The notes: generated by a model not told the origin, from the sequence alone. A stretch of 64,000 nt of DNA from Agrobacterium cavarae (GCF_004310285.1 NZ_SISF01000028.1:205154-269153), one strand, 5' to 3'; numbered from the stretch's first letter, positions 27,694 to 38,015 are shown. Numbers and translations: made by a program.

Positions 27694-28368
27694 ATGAAGC
27701 GACGCACAGCATCCGATTCTCCTGCCCTGTTCGATCTTGCTCCGGCGAGCCCCGACTTCAGCATGGAGCTAGAAGCACGCCAGCGCGGCCTTTGGCCCGT
27801 GGCCGGGACCGATGAGGCTGGTCGAGGCCCTCTGGCCGGTCCGGTCGTTGCCGCCGCTGTCGTTCTTGATCCCGATAATATTCCCGACGGCCTCGATGAT
27901 TCCAAGAAGCTCACCAAGGCAAAACGGGAAGTGCTGTTTACGAAGATCCTGGAAACCTCGATCGTCTCCGTCGCGTCATCCGGTCCGGTGCTGATCGACC
28001 GGATCAATATACTGCGCGCAAGCCTCGATGCCATGCGCCGCGCCGTCCTTGGGCTTGAGCTTGCGCCTCGACTGGTGTTGGCCGATGGGCGCGACCAGCC
28101 GCCTGGCATGTCCTGCGAAGCAAAGGCCGTGATCAAGGGGGATGCGCGATCTCTCTCGATTGCAGCCGCGTCGATCATCGCCAAGGTCACTAGGGACCGG
28201 ATGATGGAGCGGGCCGGGACTGTGCACACCGCCTATGGCTTCGAGCTTCATGCGGGTTACGGGACGCCCGTGCACCTTCGCGCCATCGAAGCCCATGGGG
28301 CCTGCTCACTTCATCGAATGAGCTTTCGACCGCTTCGGCAGGATGCTGCCGAAGCCGACGTCGCCTGA
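27694..28368 (+). CDS. rnhB: Ribonuclease HII
   Basis: Removes RNA from RNA-DNA hybrids and single ribonucleotides from DNA. From ATG 27694 it has 224 residues. The catalytic motif is [20 protein letters not shown] (the DE pair), then [28 protein letters not shown] and [19 protein letters not shown], with the last acidic site expected near the C-terminal [17 protein letters not shown]. The frame is open for 189 bp upstream, but that part is not conserved-looking. The ATG at 27694 lacks a strong Shine-Dalgarno, so the start is uncertain. It follows the radical SAM gene in the same direction; the roughly 300-bp gap between them holds only a loosely spaced inverted repeat (GGAGACGC...GCGTCTCC). 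Confidence 0.93.
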   Translation: MKRRTASDSPALFDLAPASPDFSMELEARQRGLWPVAGTDEAGRGPLAGPVVAAAVVLDPDNIPDGLDDSKKLTKAKREVLFTKILETSIVSVASSGPVLIDRINILRASLDAMRRAVLGLELAPRLVLADGRDQPPGMSCEAKAVIKGDARSLSIAAASIIAKVTRDRMMERAGTVHTAYGFELHAGYGTPVHLRAIEAHGACSLHRMSFRPLRQDAAEADVA

Positions 28369-28413
28369 TAGGCTGGCACTCTCCCCGGTGGTTGAAGAGC
28401 GCCTTTCCGTCCA

Positions 28414-30243
28414 TCAACCGGCCATACGCATATAGCCGTCTCGGTTGGCACCTTGCTGCGCGTGATCGGCCAGTTTGAACTGCTCGAGTAGCGCACGCAG
28501 CCTCTCGCTTTCTGTCGCCAGTGCAGAGGTTGCGGTGGTGGTTTCCTGCACGAGGGCGGCATTCTGCTGCGTCGTCTGGTCCATCTGGTTAACGGCCGTG
28601 TTCACTTCCGAAAGACCCGTCGCCTGTTCCTGGGATGAGGTGGCAATCGCGCCCATGTGCTCATTGACGGCTTCGACGTGGTGACTAATCGTCTTGAGCG
28701 CATCGCCGGTCTGCTGAACTAGCTTCACGCCGCTCTCTACCTCATGCGAAGACTTGCCGATCAGCTCCTTGATTTCCTTGGCGGCCTGGGCAGAACGCTG
28801 CGCCAGTTCGCGCACCTCCTGAGCAACGACTGCGAAGCCCTTGCCAGCTTCGCCAGCGCGTGCTGCCTCGACGCCGGCGTTCAACGCCAGCAAATTGGTC
28901 TGGAAGGCGATCTCGTCGATGACCACGATGATATTGGAAATCTGGCCAGAGGAATGTTCAATACGCTGCATCGCGTCGACTGCCGCTGCAACGACATTGC
29001 CGGAAACCTTCGCCGCCTGGTTGGCTTCGCTTGCAGCGCCTGTCGCCTCCCGGGCGCGCTTGGTGGAGTTCGCCACGTTGACGGTGATCTCATCCAGTGC
29101 CGCAGCGGTTTGTTCGAGGGTGGCAGCCTGCTGCTCTGTACGCCGGGAGAGATCTGCCGAGCCTTCGGCAATCTCACGGGTTCCGCTGTTCATCGTTTCG
29201 ATCGCGCGGGAAATTTCCGTCAACGTATTACCGAGCTGCTGAATGGAGTGGTTGAAGTCGGTTCTGAGTGGCTCGAAATCAGGCGCAAAGGTCTCGTTCA
29301 GACGGAATGCCAGATCCCCGGAGGCAAGCCGGCGAAGCCCCGCGGCCAGACCCGATGTCGCCACGCGCAGTCGTTCCTCTGCGTCAGCTTCAGCCTTTCG
29401 CTGCGCCTCCACCCGTTCTGCTTCGGCGCGCTTGCGGTTTTGCTCCGACTCGGCCTCAAGCCGCTTGTTCTCGATAGCGCCCTGACGGAAAACCTCGACG
29501 GCATCCGCCATCGAGCCGATTTCGTCCTTGCGGTGACGGCCCGGGATATCGATCCGCGTATCGCCGGAGGACAGCCTGCGCATGACTGCCGTCATCTGCA
29601 CGAGCGGCCTTGCGATGTAACGATTGCCGAAGATCGCGGCAGCGAGACCGATGGTCATCGCGACGGCAAGCGCGATGTAGTTGAGTGTGATCGCCGTACC
29701 GGCGGTGGCGACGGTCACATCGCCCTCAGCACGCACATCCATCTCGATGTCGTCAACCGCCTCCTGAAGGCTGGTCTTGGCTTGGTCGTAAGCATTCAAT
29801 GCGCCACCGGAAAACAGCCATCTGGCCTCGTCCATCTTGTTGGCCTCGACGAGGGCCAGCACTTGCGCCCACTTGCTCTGGGCCGCGGCCCAGCGCGCGT
29901 TGAAGCTTTCGAAGTGCTGCTTATCCGCATCGTCGACGAGATATTCCCGGTATTCCTTCAGCTTTGCAGTGAGTGCACTGTCTGCCTTTGATAATTCAGC
30001 CTGAAAATCGGCCCGCGCGTCCGGATCTGCAATAACGATGGCGCCCTGCGCGTTTCTAATGCTGCCGATATCGGCATTGATAGCGCCAATAACGATGAAA
30101 CCTGGAACTCGTTGACGGACGATAACGTCGATCCCGTCCTCGATCTGCACCATGGATCTGATTGAGGAGACGCCCTGCACACCCGCCACAAGAATCATGA
30201 CCCCGGACAGCGCCGCAAGAACCTTGCCAAGCGATAATTTCAT
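28414..30243 (-). CDS. Methyl-accepting chemotaxis protein with four-helix-bundle sensor
   Basis: Chemoreceptor of 609 residues. TM1 is about residues 7-27, followed by a helical periplasmic domain of the 4HB_MCP type ([40 protein letters not shown]). TM2 is about 185-206 ([18 protein letters not shown]), then HAMP ([20 protein letters not shown]), a coiled coil rich in Glu/Arg, a second HAMP-like segment and the signalling tip [20 protein letters not shown]. No NWETF-type tail is seen (the C-terminus is [12 protein letters not shown]). It differs in sensor type from the Cache receptor at 6710-8539. It is convergent with rnhB. The ligand is unknown. Confidence 0.93.
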   Translation of the reverse strand: MKLSLGKVLAALSGVMILVAGVQGVSSIRSMVQIEDGIDVIVRQRVPGFIVIGAINADIGSIRNAQGAIVIADPDARADFQAELSKADSALTAKLKEYREYLVDDADKQHFESFNARWAAAQSKWAQVLALVEANKMDEARWLFSGGALNAYDQAKTSLQEAVDDIEMDVRAEGDVTVATAGTAITLNYIALAVAMTIGLAAAIFGNRYIARPLVQMTAVMRRLSSGDTRIDIPGRHRKDEIGSMADAVEVFRQGAIENKRLEAESEQNRKRAEAERVEAQRKAEADAEERLRVATSGLAAGLRRLASGDLAFRLNETFAPDFEPLRTDFNHSIQQLGNTLTEISRAIETMNSGTREIAEGSADLSRRTEQQAATLEQTAAALDEITVNVANSTKRAREATGAASEANQAAKVSGNVVAAAVDAMQRIEHSSGQISNIIVVIDEIAFQTNLLALNAGVEAARAGEAGKGFAVVAQEVRELAQRSAQAAKEIKELIGKSSHEVESGVKLVQQTGDALKTISHHVEAVNEHMGAIATSSQEQATGLSEVNTAVNQMDQTTQQNAALVQETTTATSALATESERLRALLEQFKLADHAQQGANRDGYMRMAG

Positions 30244-30365
30244 AGTCTCTTCCTCAAATAACTATACGGTCATGATCTTGGACGCGTGTCCGGCTTAAAG
30301 CCTCGCTACAAATCATTTGCAGTGAAGGGCGCGAGACTGGTCCAACTGGACTGCCCGCGACGCTT

Positions 30366-30425
30366 AAGACTAAATATTATCAAATAAGGTTTATATTTAA
30401 TTAAGTTATATCTTATGTTAGTCTT
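30366..30425. promoter_or_regulatory. AT-rich island with 8-bp inverted repeat upstream of chemoreceptor
   Basis: The 521-bp gap 30244-30764 contains a strongly AT-rich stretch (about 30364-30450) in otherwise GC-rich DNA. AAGACTAA (30366-30373) and TTAGTCTT (30418-30425) form an inverted repeat around a 44-bp AT-rich centre. It lies about 120 bp upstream of the minus-strand chemoreceptor. It may be a promoter or nucleoid-protein binding region, which is inference. No gene was supported in this gap. Confidence 0.35.
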
Positions 30426-30697
30426 ATCTTAAACATTTCATAAATTGAGCGATCCTGGCCTTCGACACTGACGAGCAAGAGCAACAGTGCCTTGAGCGGA
30501 GGAATTTTCTACTATGCCACTCTGTTTCGCGTGACGTAAGCAGAGACCAATACTTGGCGGCCGGGCAATATCTCGATGGCCCTGTTGGCGCGGATGCTTG
30601 TGCCTGAAGCACGCCGCGCGAAACCGCCGCACACTCTGTGCGACATTCTGTGAAAGGCGATGCTGCCTTTGGTTTCGGATCTTGGGAACAGAACAAC

Positions 30698-30732
30698 AAA
30701 AAACCCCTTCGGGGGTGACCCGAAGGGGTTTT
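30698..30732 (-). terminator. Rho-independent terminator of the atp operon
   Basis: AAAACCCCTTCGGG (30700-30713) pairs perfectly with CCCGAAGGGGTTTT (30719-30732). Read on the minus strand the hairpin is followed by a T-run, 33 bp after the atpF stop. Confidence 0.9.
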
Positions 30733-30764
30733 GAATATTCAATGCGTGCAGATCGCGCCTGGGC

Positions 30765-31250
30765 TTAGTTCAGCCGAGACTTCACTTCGCCGACGGCAGA
30801 CTTGAACAGCTTGCCCTTGGCAGCAGCCGTCGTCTTTTCGGCGATCAGCTTTTCCGACGCTGCAATTGCAATGTCGACTGCAGCGGAGCGAACAGCGCCG
30901 ATCGCATCGGTTTCGGCCTGCTTGATCTTCTGCTCGGAAAGCGCGGTACGGCGAGCGACGAACTCTTCCGTCTTCGCCTTGGCTTCGGCGGTCAGAGCGG
31001 CGGCTTCGCGTTCGGCAGCGGCAACGATGGCAGCCGCGTCCGCTTCCGCTTCCTTGCGCTTGCGCTGATATTCCGCCAGCAGGTGCTGGGCTTCTTCGCG
31101 CAGGCGCTTGGCTTCCGCCAGTTCCTCGGTGATGTTCTTTGCGCGCTCGTCGAGCGAGCTTGCCAACATGCCTGGAACCTTGAGGTAGGCAATCAGGACG
31201 AAGAAGAGAATAAGGCCTACGAGTGCGTAGAATGATGCATCAAACGCCAT
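30765..31250 (-). CDS. atpF: ATP synthase Fo subunit b
   Basis: Peripheral stalk subunit of F-type ATP synthase, 161 residues. An N-terminal membrane helix (ASFYALVGLILFFVLIAYLK) is followed by a long charged helix rich in Ala, Glu and Lys (ERAKNITEELAEAKRLREEA) that forms the right-handed coiled coil of the stalk. It is the last gene of the minus-strand set atpI-atpB-atpE-atpF'-atpF. It begins one base after the stop of atpF', implying coupled translation. The F1 genes are not adjacent: the transcript ends at a strong terminator. The expected partner is the divergent b' subunit. Confidence 0.93.
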   Translation of the reverse strand: MAFDASFYALVGLILFFVLIAYLKVPGMLASSLDERAKNITEELAEAKRLREEAQHLLAEYQRKRKEAEADAAAIVAAAEREAAALTAEAKAKTEEFVARRTALSEQKIKQAETDAIGAVRSAAVDIAIAASEKLIAEKTTAAAKGKLFKSAVGEVKSRLN

Positions 31251-31251
31251 C

Positions 31252-31890
31252 TCAAGCTCCCTTCACATCGGATACCGCGGCAACGGCTGCCTTGGCATCG
31301 GTGTCCTTGACCTTTGTGCCGATCAGTTGATCGACGACGGCGGTCGCGGTTTCTTCAGCAATTGTGCCGACATCGGCCAATGCCTGCTGCTTGATGGACG
31401 CGATCCGCGCTTCGGCAGCGGACAGCTTCTCAGCCAGTTCCGCTTCGACTGCGGCGCGGTCCGCATCGGCCTTTGCCTTTGCAGCGTCGCGGGCAGCGCC
31501 TGCGATGGATCCAGCCTTGGCCCGTGCTGCGGCAAGTTCTTTTTCATAGGTTTCGATCGCGGCATCAGCCTCGGACTTCAGCCGGGAGGCTTCATCGAGA
31601 TCCTGTGCGATGCGGCCATGACGATCCTCAAGGATGCCACCGACGCGTGGCACGATGAATTTCTTCATGAGCACGTAGAAAAGGCCGAACGAAATCGCCA
31701 GCCACAGAAGCTGGGATGCGTAGGTCGACGAATCGAATGGCGGAAATACGCCGGATCCGTGACCGGCGTCATGCGCCACTCCGGTTTCCGTATGCGTTGC
31801 TTCCGGGGCCGTCTGGCCGACAGCGGGTGTTTCCGTCGTCGTTCCGGTTGACGGCGCTGCTGACTGGGCAAGAGCCTCGGTCACGAACAT
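31252..31890 (-). CDS. atpG: ATP synthase Fo subunit b' (AtpG/AtpF')
   Basis: Second stator subunit, typical of alphaproteobacteria and photosynthetic lineages, where b and b' form a heterodimer. It has 212 residues. An Ala/Thr/Pro-rich N-terminal extension is followed by the membrane helix ([20 protein letters not shown]) with the family sequence [20 protein letters not shown] and a long helical stalk ([20 protein letters not shown]). The ATG at 31890 is chosen because GGAGG sits 5 nt upstream; an in-frame GTG at 31896 overlaps that Shine-Dalgarno. The stop is one base before the atpF start. Confidence 0.93.
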   Translation of the reverse strand: MFVTEALAQSAAPSTGTTTETPAVGQTAPEATHTETGVAHDAGHGSGVFPPFDSSTYASQLLWLAISFGLFYVLMKKFIVPRVGGILEDRHGRIAQDLDEASRLKSEADAAIETYEKELAAARAKAGSIAGAARDAAKAKADADRAAVEAELAEKLSAAEARIASIKQQALADVGTIAEETATAVVDQLIGTKVKDTDAKAAVAAVSDVKGA

Positions 31891-31969
31891 GCTCACCTCC
31901 AGGGGTACTGCAAATGCGAAGGATCACGGCACGCCGTTTGCGAGCCGTGATCCAAACCTGATGCTGTTA

Positions 31970-32197
31970 TTAGACAGCGAACAGGAGAAGGAGAGCAACG
32001 AGCAGCGAGAAGATGCCCAGAGCTTCCGTAACGGCGAAGCCGAATACCAGACGGCCGAACTGGCTGTCAGCGGCAGACGGGTTGCGCAGTGCGCCGGAGA
32101 GGAAATCGCCGAAGATACGGCCGAGAGCGAGGGACGTACCAGCCATGCCGAGGCATGCGAGACCTGCGCCGATGTACTTTGCTGCTTCCGCTTCCAT
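31970..32197 (-). CDS. atpE: ATP synthase Fo subunit c
   Basis: Proton-carrying rotor ring subunit, 75 residues, two membrane helices. Helix 1 begins AAKYIGAGLACLGMAGTSLA and the loop is LRNPSA. Helix 2, FGRLVFGFAVTEALGIFSLL, carries the essential carboxylate as Glu. The ATG at 32197 has the perfect Shine-Dalgarno AAGGAG and gives a normal-length subunit; a longer frame from 32239 adds 14 residues and is rejected. The 79-bp gap to atpF' may hold a translation-level control giving the high c stoichiometry, but no structure was assigned. Confidence 0.96.
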   Translation of the reverse strand: MEAEAAKYIGAGLACLGMAGTSLALGRIFGDFLSGALRNPSAADSQFGRLVFGFAVTEALGIFSLLVALLLLFAV

Positions 32198-32267
32198 ATT
32201 AAGCTCCTTGAAATGGTTGTTGCGGCTGTTTTTTGACACCCGGTTCCGGGGCCAGCGACTTTACTTC

Positions 32268-33017
32268 TCAGTGACCACCATGCACGGCGTCGTTCAGGTA
32301 CATGCAAGTCAGTACCGCGAAGACATATGCCTGCAAGAAGGCGACGAGAAATTCGAGAGCGGTCATGGCGACCGTCATGAGGAGAGGCAGGATCGCTCCG
32401 CCGACACCGATCGCGCCAAGCGCGCTCATGGAAGCGACGAAACCTGCGAACACCTTCAGCGTGATGTGACCTGCCAGCATGTTCGCGAAAAGACGAACGG
32501 AAAGGCTGATCGGACGCGAGAGGAAGGAAATGACCTCAATGGAAGACACCAGAGGCAGAAGGACTGCCGGAACACCCGACGGCGCGAAGATACCGAGGAA
32601 GTGCAGACCATGCTTGTAGAAACCGTAAACGACGACCGTTCCGATGACGAGGCACGACAGCGCGAAGGTGACAATGATCTGGCTGGTGACCGTGAAGAAG
32701 TACGGGAACATGCCAAGAAGATTGGCCGTCAGCACGAACATAAAGAGCGAGAAGACGAAGGGGAAGAAGACCATTCCCTTCTTGCCTGCACCTTCACGCA
32801 GCATCGACGCGATGAACTCATAGGACATTTCAGCAACGGACTGCATGCGACCTGGGATCAGACCACGGTTCGACGTTGCGAAATAAAGGAAGCCCGACGC
32901 CGCAGCGACCGTTGCGACCATGAAAAGCGACGCATTGGTGAACGAAAAATCGACGCCACCGATGTTGATCGGGATAATCGGCTGCACCAAGAACTGATGA
33001 GTCGGATCGTTTGCCAC
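32268..33017 (-). CDS. atpB: ATP synthase Fo subunit a
   Basis: Proton-channel subunit of 249 residues with five to six membrane helices. The essential arginine is in [20 protein letters not shown], and the C-terminal helix is [20 protein letters not shown]. The initiation codon is GTG at 33017 ([14 protein letters not shown]), with AGAGGG about 8 nt upstream; no ATG is nearby in frame. It lies between atpI (70 bp upstream) and atpE (70 bp downstream) in the usual alphaproteobacterial order. Confidence 0.95.
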   Translation of the reverse strand: MANDPTHQFLVQPIIPINIGGVDFSFTNASLFMVATVAAASGFLYFATSNRGLIPGRMQSVAEMSYEFIASMLREGAGKKGMVFFPFVFSLFMFVLTANLLGMFPYFFTVTSQIIVTFALSCLVIGTVVVYGFYKHGLHFLGIFAPSGVPAVLLPLVSSIEVISFLSRPISLSVRLFANMLAGHITLKVFAGFVASMSALGAIGVGGAILPLLMTVAMTALEFLVAFLQAYVFAVLTCMYLNDAVHGGH

Positions 33018-33087
33018 CGGCTGCCCTCTTTACCTGTTGCCGCAAAACCGCGGCACCTCGCATCTATATTCCATGGAAAGAACGGCT

Positions 33088-33453
33088 TTAGCCGTTTTTC
33101 TCCCCACCCTGATCTTTCCCCAGCCCGTCCTTGAGAAGCGGCGACTTGGCCACTACCCCTGCGGACCGCAGGACATTCAATACGCCCGCACAGAAGCCGA
33201 GAAGAAGAAGAACGATCATCCCCCACGGCGACGTGCCGGCAAAATAGTCCAGAAGATAACCCAGCATCGCGCCGACAATAATTGCGGAAATGAACTCCGA
33301 AGAGAGCTTGATCGCCATCGCAAAGCCTTTCCGGCTTTCCTCCGCGCTCTGCTCCGTCCGCCTCTCCGCCTCGTCCTCCGCATGAACCTTGGCCAATCCC
33401 TCGGCAAGGCGCTTGCGGCGCTCGTCCAGACTATCGTTACGGTTGCCGGTCAT
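33088..33453 (-). CDS. atpI: ATP synthase accessory protein AtpI
   Basis: Small membrane protein of 121 residues, the first gene of the Fo operon. It has a charged N-terminal half (NDSLDERRKRLAEGLAKVHA, AERRTEQSAEES) and two membrane helices (KLSSEFISAIIVGAMLGYLL, SPWGMIVLLLLGFCAGVLNV), the standard AtpI pattern. It is thought to assist c-ring assembly or Mg uptake. The ATG at 33453 is preferred to a TTG two codons upstream. Confidence 0.9.
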   Translation of the reverse strand: MTGNRNDSLDERRKRLAEGLAKVHAEDEAERRTEQSAEESRKGFAMAIKLSSEFISAIIVGAMLGYLLDYFAGTSPWGMIVLLLLGFCAGVLNVLRSAGVVAKSPLLKDGLGKDQGGEKNG

Positions 33454-33557
33454 TTTCAAATCCTGCCCTTTATCTCCGTTCCAGCGATGCCAGAACCCTT
33501 TGGAGTTGTAAACGGCAGGGCTTTTAGCCTGTTCCAGCCCGCTCTGAAGTCGCGCGC

Positions 33558-33586
33558 AACATAGTTTTAGGGACTTCGCTAGTCAA
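33558..33586 (-). promoter_or_regulatory. Probable sigma-70 promoter of the atp operon
   Basis: On the minus strand TTGACT (33586-33581) and TATGTT (33563-33558) are exactly 17 bp apart, about 105 bp upstream of the atpI start. It lies in the 302-bp gap before the SleB-like hydrolase gene, which shows no other feature. The spacing and hexamers are strong for an alphaproteobacterium; the assignment is untested. Confidence 0.6.
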
Positions 33587-33755
33587 GGCACCGTCGGCGC
33601 TTGTTTCAGCACAAATTTTCCAAGCAAAATCAGTCGCTTGAACGACAAGCACGGATTCTTGGCACGGTTTGCCGATGGAATCGGCATTTTTGACACGAGT
33701 TTTGCAGGCAAATCCGCGTGATCGCGACAGCGCGCGCTTGTGAAATGGAACCGTT

Positions 33756-34931
33756 CTAGCTCCAGCCACCGCCATAGGTACGGTAGAAGACATGCAATCC
33801 GATCCTGCCGACTTTCTTCATGGATTTGCCCCAGGCGGGTCGAACATAAATGGCGTGATAATGGGTTGCAGAGCCCACTTCGCTCAGCCAGATCTTGCCG
33901 GCTGTCGTCGCCATGGCAACTTCACGCGCCATCTTCCAGTGCCGCTCGGAATTGACGCGGTCCTTGATGTTGTCGCAGGCGAAGGAGAACTGGCAGCGGT
34001 TACGCCAGTCCTTGTTCTGATAGACCACGCCGCAGATGGTTTTCGGATAGGCGGGGTTGCGCACACGGTTTAGAATTACCTGGGCGACGGCCGCCTGGCC
34101 TTTGATCGACTCGCCTCGGGCCTCGAAATAGATGCCGGAGGCCAGGCACTGCTGCTCTGCCGCGGAGAAGGCTTCCGCTGGCAGCGGTGTCGCAGCCCAG
34201 GCGTGATCGTCTGGCGTGATCGGCGGGATGAAGCGGCCGGTATCCGGCTTTTTCAGGATGGCGTCGAAGGGCGACTCGCGGGCGAAGTCTGGCTCCGGCG
34301 GCGCATAGGCTGTCGCCAATATATCCGGGGTGCGGTTGGTGACCAGATCCGCCAGCATCGGTGAGACCGTCCTGTCGGCCTTCTTCTCGTCACGACGGAA
34401 ATAGAAGGAGGCCAGCTCGATCTCCTTGCTCTTCTTCGGCTTGACGAAGGCGGTGCGATCCTTGCGCTTCAGCGGCTCGATGTCGATCATACTAGTGCGT
34501 TGGAGAACGGAGCCGGCGGTAAAGGCTTTCGGCGGCTGCATGACTTCGGTGGCGATCACCCTGCCCTTCTTGGCGGCGCGATTGACGCGCTCGCTATCGG
34601 GCGTCGTCTCATGGCCACCCTTTTTGGTCACGAAGGCAACCTTGCGGCCATCGGGAAGCGTCATGCCCGCGCCGGTGATGGCGGCGGTATCGCTCGCATC
34701 ATTGAAAGCCAGTGAAGCATTGTGGACGGAACCCGCTGGAGAGTTGGTCAGCACCATGCGCCACTGTTCGCCGCCAGCATCAAGACCGGCAAGAAGAGAA
34801 GCCAAATCGGCGCGCGCTGCAAGGGAAGGAAAGGCAAGCCAGGCCACAAGGCCAAAGATAACAGGCGAGGTCCACTTCTCATAGGCAATGAGGGGCCCGC
34901 GACGCGATACTTTTCTTGAACGCAAAACCAT
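33756..34931 (-). CDS. SleB-like cell wall hydrolase
   Basis: Protein of 391 residues with an N-terminal membrane/signal segment (WTSPVIFGLVAWLAFPSLAA). A long low-conservation linker follows (about residues 45-250), then a C-terminal Hydrolase_2 (SleB/CwlJ) domain. In that domain, EQQCLASGIYFEARGESIKG contains the catalytic glutamate region, and AQVILNRVRNPAYPKTICGV, CQFSFACDNIKD and ATHYHAIYVRPAWGKSMKKV complete it. In non-sporulating alphaproteobacteria such proteins act in peptidoglycan remodelling, probably as lytic transglycosylases. The ATG at 34931 is chosen; in-frame GTG and TTG codons lie just upstream. It has its own transcription unit between the atp operon and kup. Confidence 0.88.
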   Translation of the reverse strand: MVLRSRKVSRRGPLIAYEKWTSPVIFGLVAWLAFPSLAARADLASLLAGLDAGGEQWRMVLTNSPAGSVHNASLAFNDASDTAAITGAGMTLPDGRKVAFVTKKGGHETTPDSERVNRAAKKGRVIATEVMQPPKAFTAGSVLQRTSMIDIEPLKRKDRTAFVKPKKSKEIELASFYFRRDEKKADRTVSPMLADLVTNRTPDILATAYAPPEPDFARESPFDAILKKPDTGRFIPPITPDDHAWAATPLPAEAFSAAEQQCLASGIYFEARGESIKGQAAVAQVILNRVRNPAYPKTICGVVYQNKDWRNRCQFSFACDNIKDRVNSERHWKMAREVAMATTAGKIWLSEVGSATHYHAIYVRPAWGKSMKKVGRIGLHVFYRTYGGGWS

Positions 34932-35050
34932 GACTCCGGACACACGCAAACGACTTGCTACACAACCGGATAATCTCTCATTAACCTTGATGCTTGGTTA
35001 ACGAGGCGCCTCTGAAAGCCACCTCACATTAATGTGTGACCAGATACTAA

Positions 35051-35083
35051 AACGCGTCGCTCTCCATCGGAGAGCGACGCGTT
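35051..35083 (-). terminator. Strong hairpin terminator downstream of kup
   Basis: AACGCGTCGCTCTCC (35051-35065) and GGAGAGCGACGCGTT (35069-35083) form a perfect 15-bp stem with a 3-nt loop. On the minus strand it is followed by TTTTAG, ending kup, whose stop is at 35106. Confidence 0.85.
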
Positions 35084-35105
35084 CAATGGCTTTTACAACG
35101 AGGGC

Positions 35106-37022
35106 TCAAATGACCACGTGGGAGCCCAGTTCGACGACGCGGTTTGTCGGCAGGCGGAAGTAATCGGATGGGTCCGCCGCATTCTCAGCCAAAGCGATGA
35201 ACAACCGGTTCTGCCAGCCAGGCATTGCGGACTTCGAATCCGGCACCAGTTTTCGACGTCCCAAATAGAAGGAGGTCGACATGATGTCGAACTTGTAGCC
35301 GGTGCGTCGCAGATAACCGAGTGCCTGGGTGACGTTCTGGGTTTCCATGAAGCCGAAATGCAATTCCACCACGACGAAGCGCTCACTGACCTTGGTCATG
35401 GTGTAGCGCTTGTCCGGGTGAACGCGCGGCGTATCTTCCGTGCGAATCGTCAGGATGACGTTCTTGTCGTGAAGAACGTGGTTGTGCTTGAGGTTGTGCA
35501 GCAAGGCGGCGGGTGCCGTCTCGGGATCGCCCGTCAGGAAGATTGCCGTGCCGGGGATGCGCACCGGCGCATGCGCGCTTTCCTTTTCTACGGAGGCGAC
35601 GAAGGCCTTCAGCGGCACGTCGGTTCTGCGGGTCTTGGCAAAAAGAATTTTGGAGCCGCGCTGCCACGTCATCATAATGACGGTAAAGGCGATCGCCAGC
35701 AGGACCGGCACGTAGCCACCGTCGTGGATCTTCAAGAGGTTCGCACCGAGGAAGATCAATTCAAGCGTGATAAAGGGCAGAACCACCAGGAGGGTGAGCG
35801 GCAGCGACCATTTCCAGTGGCTGCGGGCAAACTGGAAGAACAACAGGCTGGTCACGACCATCGCGCCGGTAACCGAGATACCATAGGCGGTGGCCAGCGC
35901 ATCGGAACTCTTGAATGTGAGCACGAGGGCGACGACGCCAAAGAGCAGCACCGTGTTGACGGACGGCAGATAGATTTGCCCGGTGTTGGTCTCGGAGGTG
36001 AAGAGGATTTCCATACGCGGCAGGTAGCCAAGGTTGATCGCCTGGCGCACCATGGAAAAAGCACCCGTGATGACCGCCTGGCTGGCAATGATCGTGGCAG
36101 CCGTCGCAAGGATAACCGCCGGCAGCAGCGCCCATTGCGGGAACATCAGATAGAAGGGGTTGGACATGGTCGACTGGTCCTTCAGAACCAGTGCGCCTTG
36201 GCCGAGATAATTGAGGGTAAGTGCGGGAAAGACCAGCGCGAACCAGGCCCATTGAATGGGTTTGCGTCCAAAATGACCCAGATCTGCGTAAAGCGCTTCC
36301 GCACCCGTAATCGTCAGGAAGACTGCGCCCAGCACGACGAGTCCGTAGAAACCCTCATTCATCAAAAATTCGACGGCATGGACCGGATTGAACGAATAGA
36401 GGATTCTGTAGTCATCTGAGATATGCAGGAGCCCGACAAGGCCCATCACGATAAACCAGACGGCCGTGATCGGGCCGAAGAACTTGGCGACGATTTCTGT
36501 GCCATGGGACTGGATGGCAAAGAGACCGACCAGAATGACAAGCGAGATGGGAATGATGAATTCATCCATCTGCGGCGTCACGAGCTTCAAGCCTTCCACG
36601 GCGGAAAGGACCGAAAGCGCTGGCGTGATCATCGCGTCGCCGAGGAAGAGGGCCGCACCAATCAGGCCGAGCATGATGAGAAAATTGCGCCGCGCGCCCG
36701 CTCTCTTCATCAGCAGAGCCAGAAGCGAGAGCGTGCCGCCTTCGCCGTCATTGTCCGCGCGCAGCAGAAAACAGATGTACTTGATCGTGACGATGATCGT
36801 CAGCGACCAGATCATCAGGGAGATAAGGCCGATGACTTCAGCCTCCGTCAGCCCGTCCTGGGAGATCGGCTTCAGCGCTTCTCTGAACGCATAGAGAGGG
36901 CTCGTGCCGATATCGCCATACACGACGCCGATGGAGCCGAGCATGGCCGCAAACAGGCCTTGCTGGTGGCGGTCCTCGACCTCAGGCTTATCGAGCATGT
37001 CTTTTTCAAACGCATTAGGCAT
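35106..37022 (-). CDS. kup: KUP-family potassium uptake protein
   Basis: Proton-coupled low-affinity K+ transporter of the inner membrane, 638 residues, with about 12 membrane helices in the first 450. Family motifs are [60 protein letters not shown] and [21 protein letters not shown] hydrophilic C-terminal domain follows (from about 460; [20 protein letters not shown]). ATG at 37022 has AGGA 6 nt away. The gene begins 15 bp after corA on the same strand, so the pair probably forms a K+/Mg2+ transport operon ending at the hairpin at 35051-35083. Confidence 0.95.
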   Translation of the reverse strand: MPNAFEKDMLDKPEVEDRHQQGLFAAMLGSIGVVYGDIGTSPLYAFREALKPISQDGLTEAEVIGLISLMIWSLTIIVTIKYICFLLRADNDGEGGTLSLLALLMKRAGARRNFLIMLGLIGAALFLGDAMITPALSVLSAVEGLKLVTPQMDEFIIPISLVILVGLFAIQSHGTEIVAKFFGPITAVWFIVMGLVGLLHISDDYRILYSFNPVHAVEFLMNEGFYGLVVLGAVFLTITGAEALYADLGHFGRKPIQWAWFALVFPALTLNYLGQGALVLKDQSTMSNPFYLMFPQWALLPAVILATAATIIASQAVITGAFSMVRQAINLGYLPRMEILFTSETNTGQIYLPSVNTVLLFGVVALVLTFKSSDALATAYGISVTGAMVVTSLLFFQFARSHWKWSLPLTLLVVLPFITLELIFLGANLLKIHDGGYVPVLLAIAFTVIMMTWQRGSKILFAKTRRTDVPLKAFVASVEKESAHAPVRIPGTAIFLTGDPETAPAALLHNLKHNHVLHDKNVILTIRTEDTPRVHPDKRYTMTKVSERFVVVELHFGFMETQNVTQALGYLRRTGYKFDIMSTSFYLGRRKLVPDSKSAMPGWQNRLFIALAENAADPSDYFRLPTNRVVELGSHVVI

Positions 37023-37037
37023 ATGAATCCTGGCCCT

Positions 37038-38015
37038 TTAAAGCCAGCCCTTCCAGCGAAAAACGATAAACGGGATGATCGCCGATATCAGCATAACGAA
37101 GATTGCAAGCGGATAGCCATAGGCCCACTGCAATTCCGGCATGCGCGCGAAGTTCATTCCGTAAATGGAGGCCACCAGCGTCGGTGGCAGAAAGACCACG
37201 GACGCGATGGAGAAAATCTTGATGATGGCGTTTTGCTCGACATTGATAATGCCAAGCGATGCATCCAGCAGAAAGGTCAGATTGCCGGAAATGTAGGACA
37301 CGTGCTCGGACAGCGAATGGATGTCTCGCGCGATCGACGCTCCCATTTCCTTGGCATCCTTGTCCTCTTGAACGAGGGTCGTCGCGTGCAGGAAAGACTG
37401 GACGCGCGCAAGTGACGTCAGACTGTCGCGCACTTTCGAGACAAGGCGATGGAAGGAAGCGATTTCAGCAATCTTGTCTTCCAGATAGCGAGGTTCCTTG
37501 CGCTTACTGCGCGCCTCGCCGCCGAAGATTCCCTTCGCAACATGGTCGATACCGACCACAGTGTTCTCGATAATTTCGGCCGTCCGGTCGACGATCGTTT
37601 CGAGCAGCTTCAAAAGCAGAACCGCACCGCTGCGGATTTCATGCGGCGTGCGGGTGATGGCGGCGATGAAGAGATTGAACGACTTCGGCTCCGCATAGCG
37701 GATCGTCACCAGCCGGTTTCCGACGAGAATGAAAGCAACGTCGGTCAATTGGGGATCGGACGAATCTGCCTTCCAGACGAGCGACGCCGTCATGAAGACA
37801 TTATTGTCTTCCGTATAGAGGCGGCTGGAAGGCTCGATGTCCTTCAAATCCTCGCGCGTCGGAAGCTCGGCGCCAAGCAGGGCTTCGACGCGCTTCTCTT
37901 CGTCACGGTGAGGGTTGATGAGATCGATCCAGACGATGTCTTCGGATAAATGCGCAAGATCCCCGTCAGCAGACAGGCTGATCGCCTCGCAATTCGAGCG
38001 ATAGGCTTTTATCAA
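37038..38015 (-). CDS. corA: CorA-family magnesium/divalent cation channel
   Basis: Pentameric Mg2+ channel, 325 residues. A cytosolic alpha/beta domain and long stalk helix precede two C-terminal membrane helices. The pore signature appears as SVVFLPPTLVASIYGMNFAR (GMN motif), and the C-terminus FRWKGWL is basic, as usual. The start codon is TTG at 38015, supported by GGAG about 7 nt upstream; no ATG fits the conserved N-terminus (IKAYRSN). It is followed 15 bp later by kup. Confidence 0.94.
   Translation of the reverse strand: MIKAYRSNCEAISLSADGDLAHLSEDIVWIDLINPHRDEEKRVEALLGAELPTREDLKDIEPSSRLYTEDNNVFMTASLVWKADSSDPQLTDVAFILVGNRLVTIRYAEPKSFNLFIAAITRTPHEIRSGAVLLLKLLETIVDRTAEIIENTVVGIDHVAKGIFGGEARSKRKEPRYLEDKIAEIASFHRLVSKVRDSLTSLARVQSFLHATTLVQEDKDAKEMGASIARDIHSLSEHVSYISGNLTFLLDASLGIINVEQNAIIKIFSIASVVFLPPTLVASIYGMNFARMPELQWAYGYPLAIFVMLISAIIPFIVFRWKGWL

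Noticed and set aside
30424..30742. Short minus-strand frames in the gap before atpF
   Set aside because: They run through the atp terminator hairpin and have no conserved features.
35118..36419. 433-codon plus-strand frame opposite kup
   Set aside because: It is antisense to a complete KUP transporter, with charged low-complexity composition.
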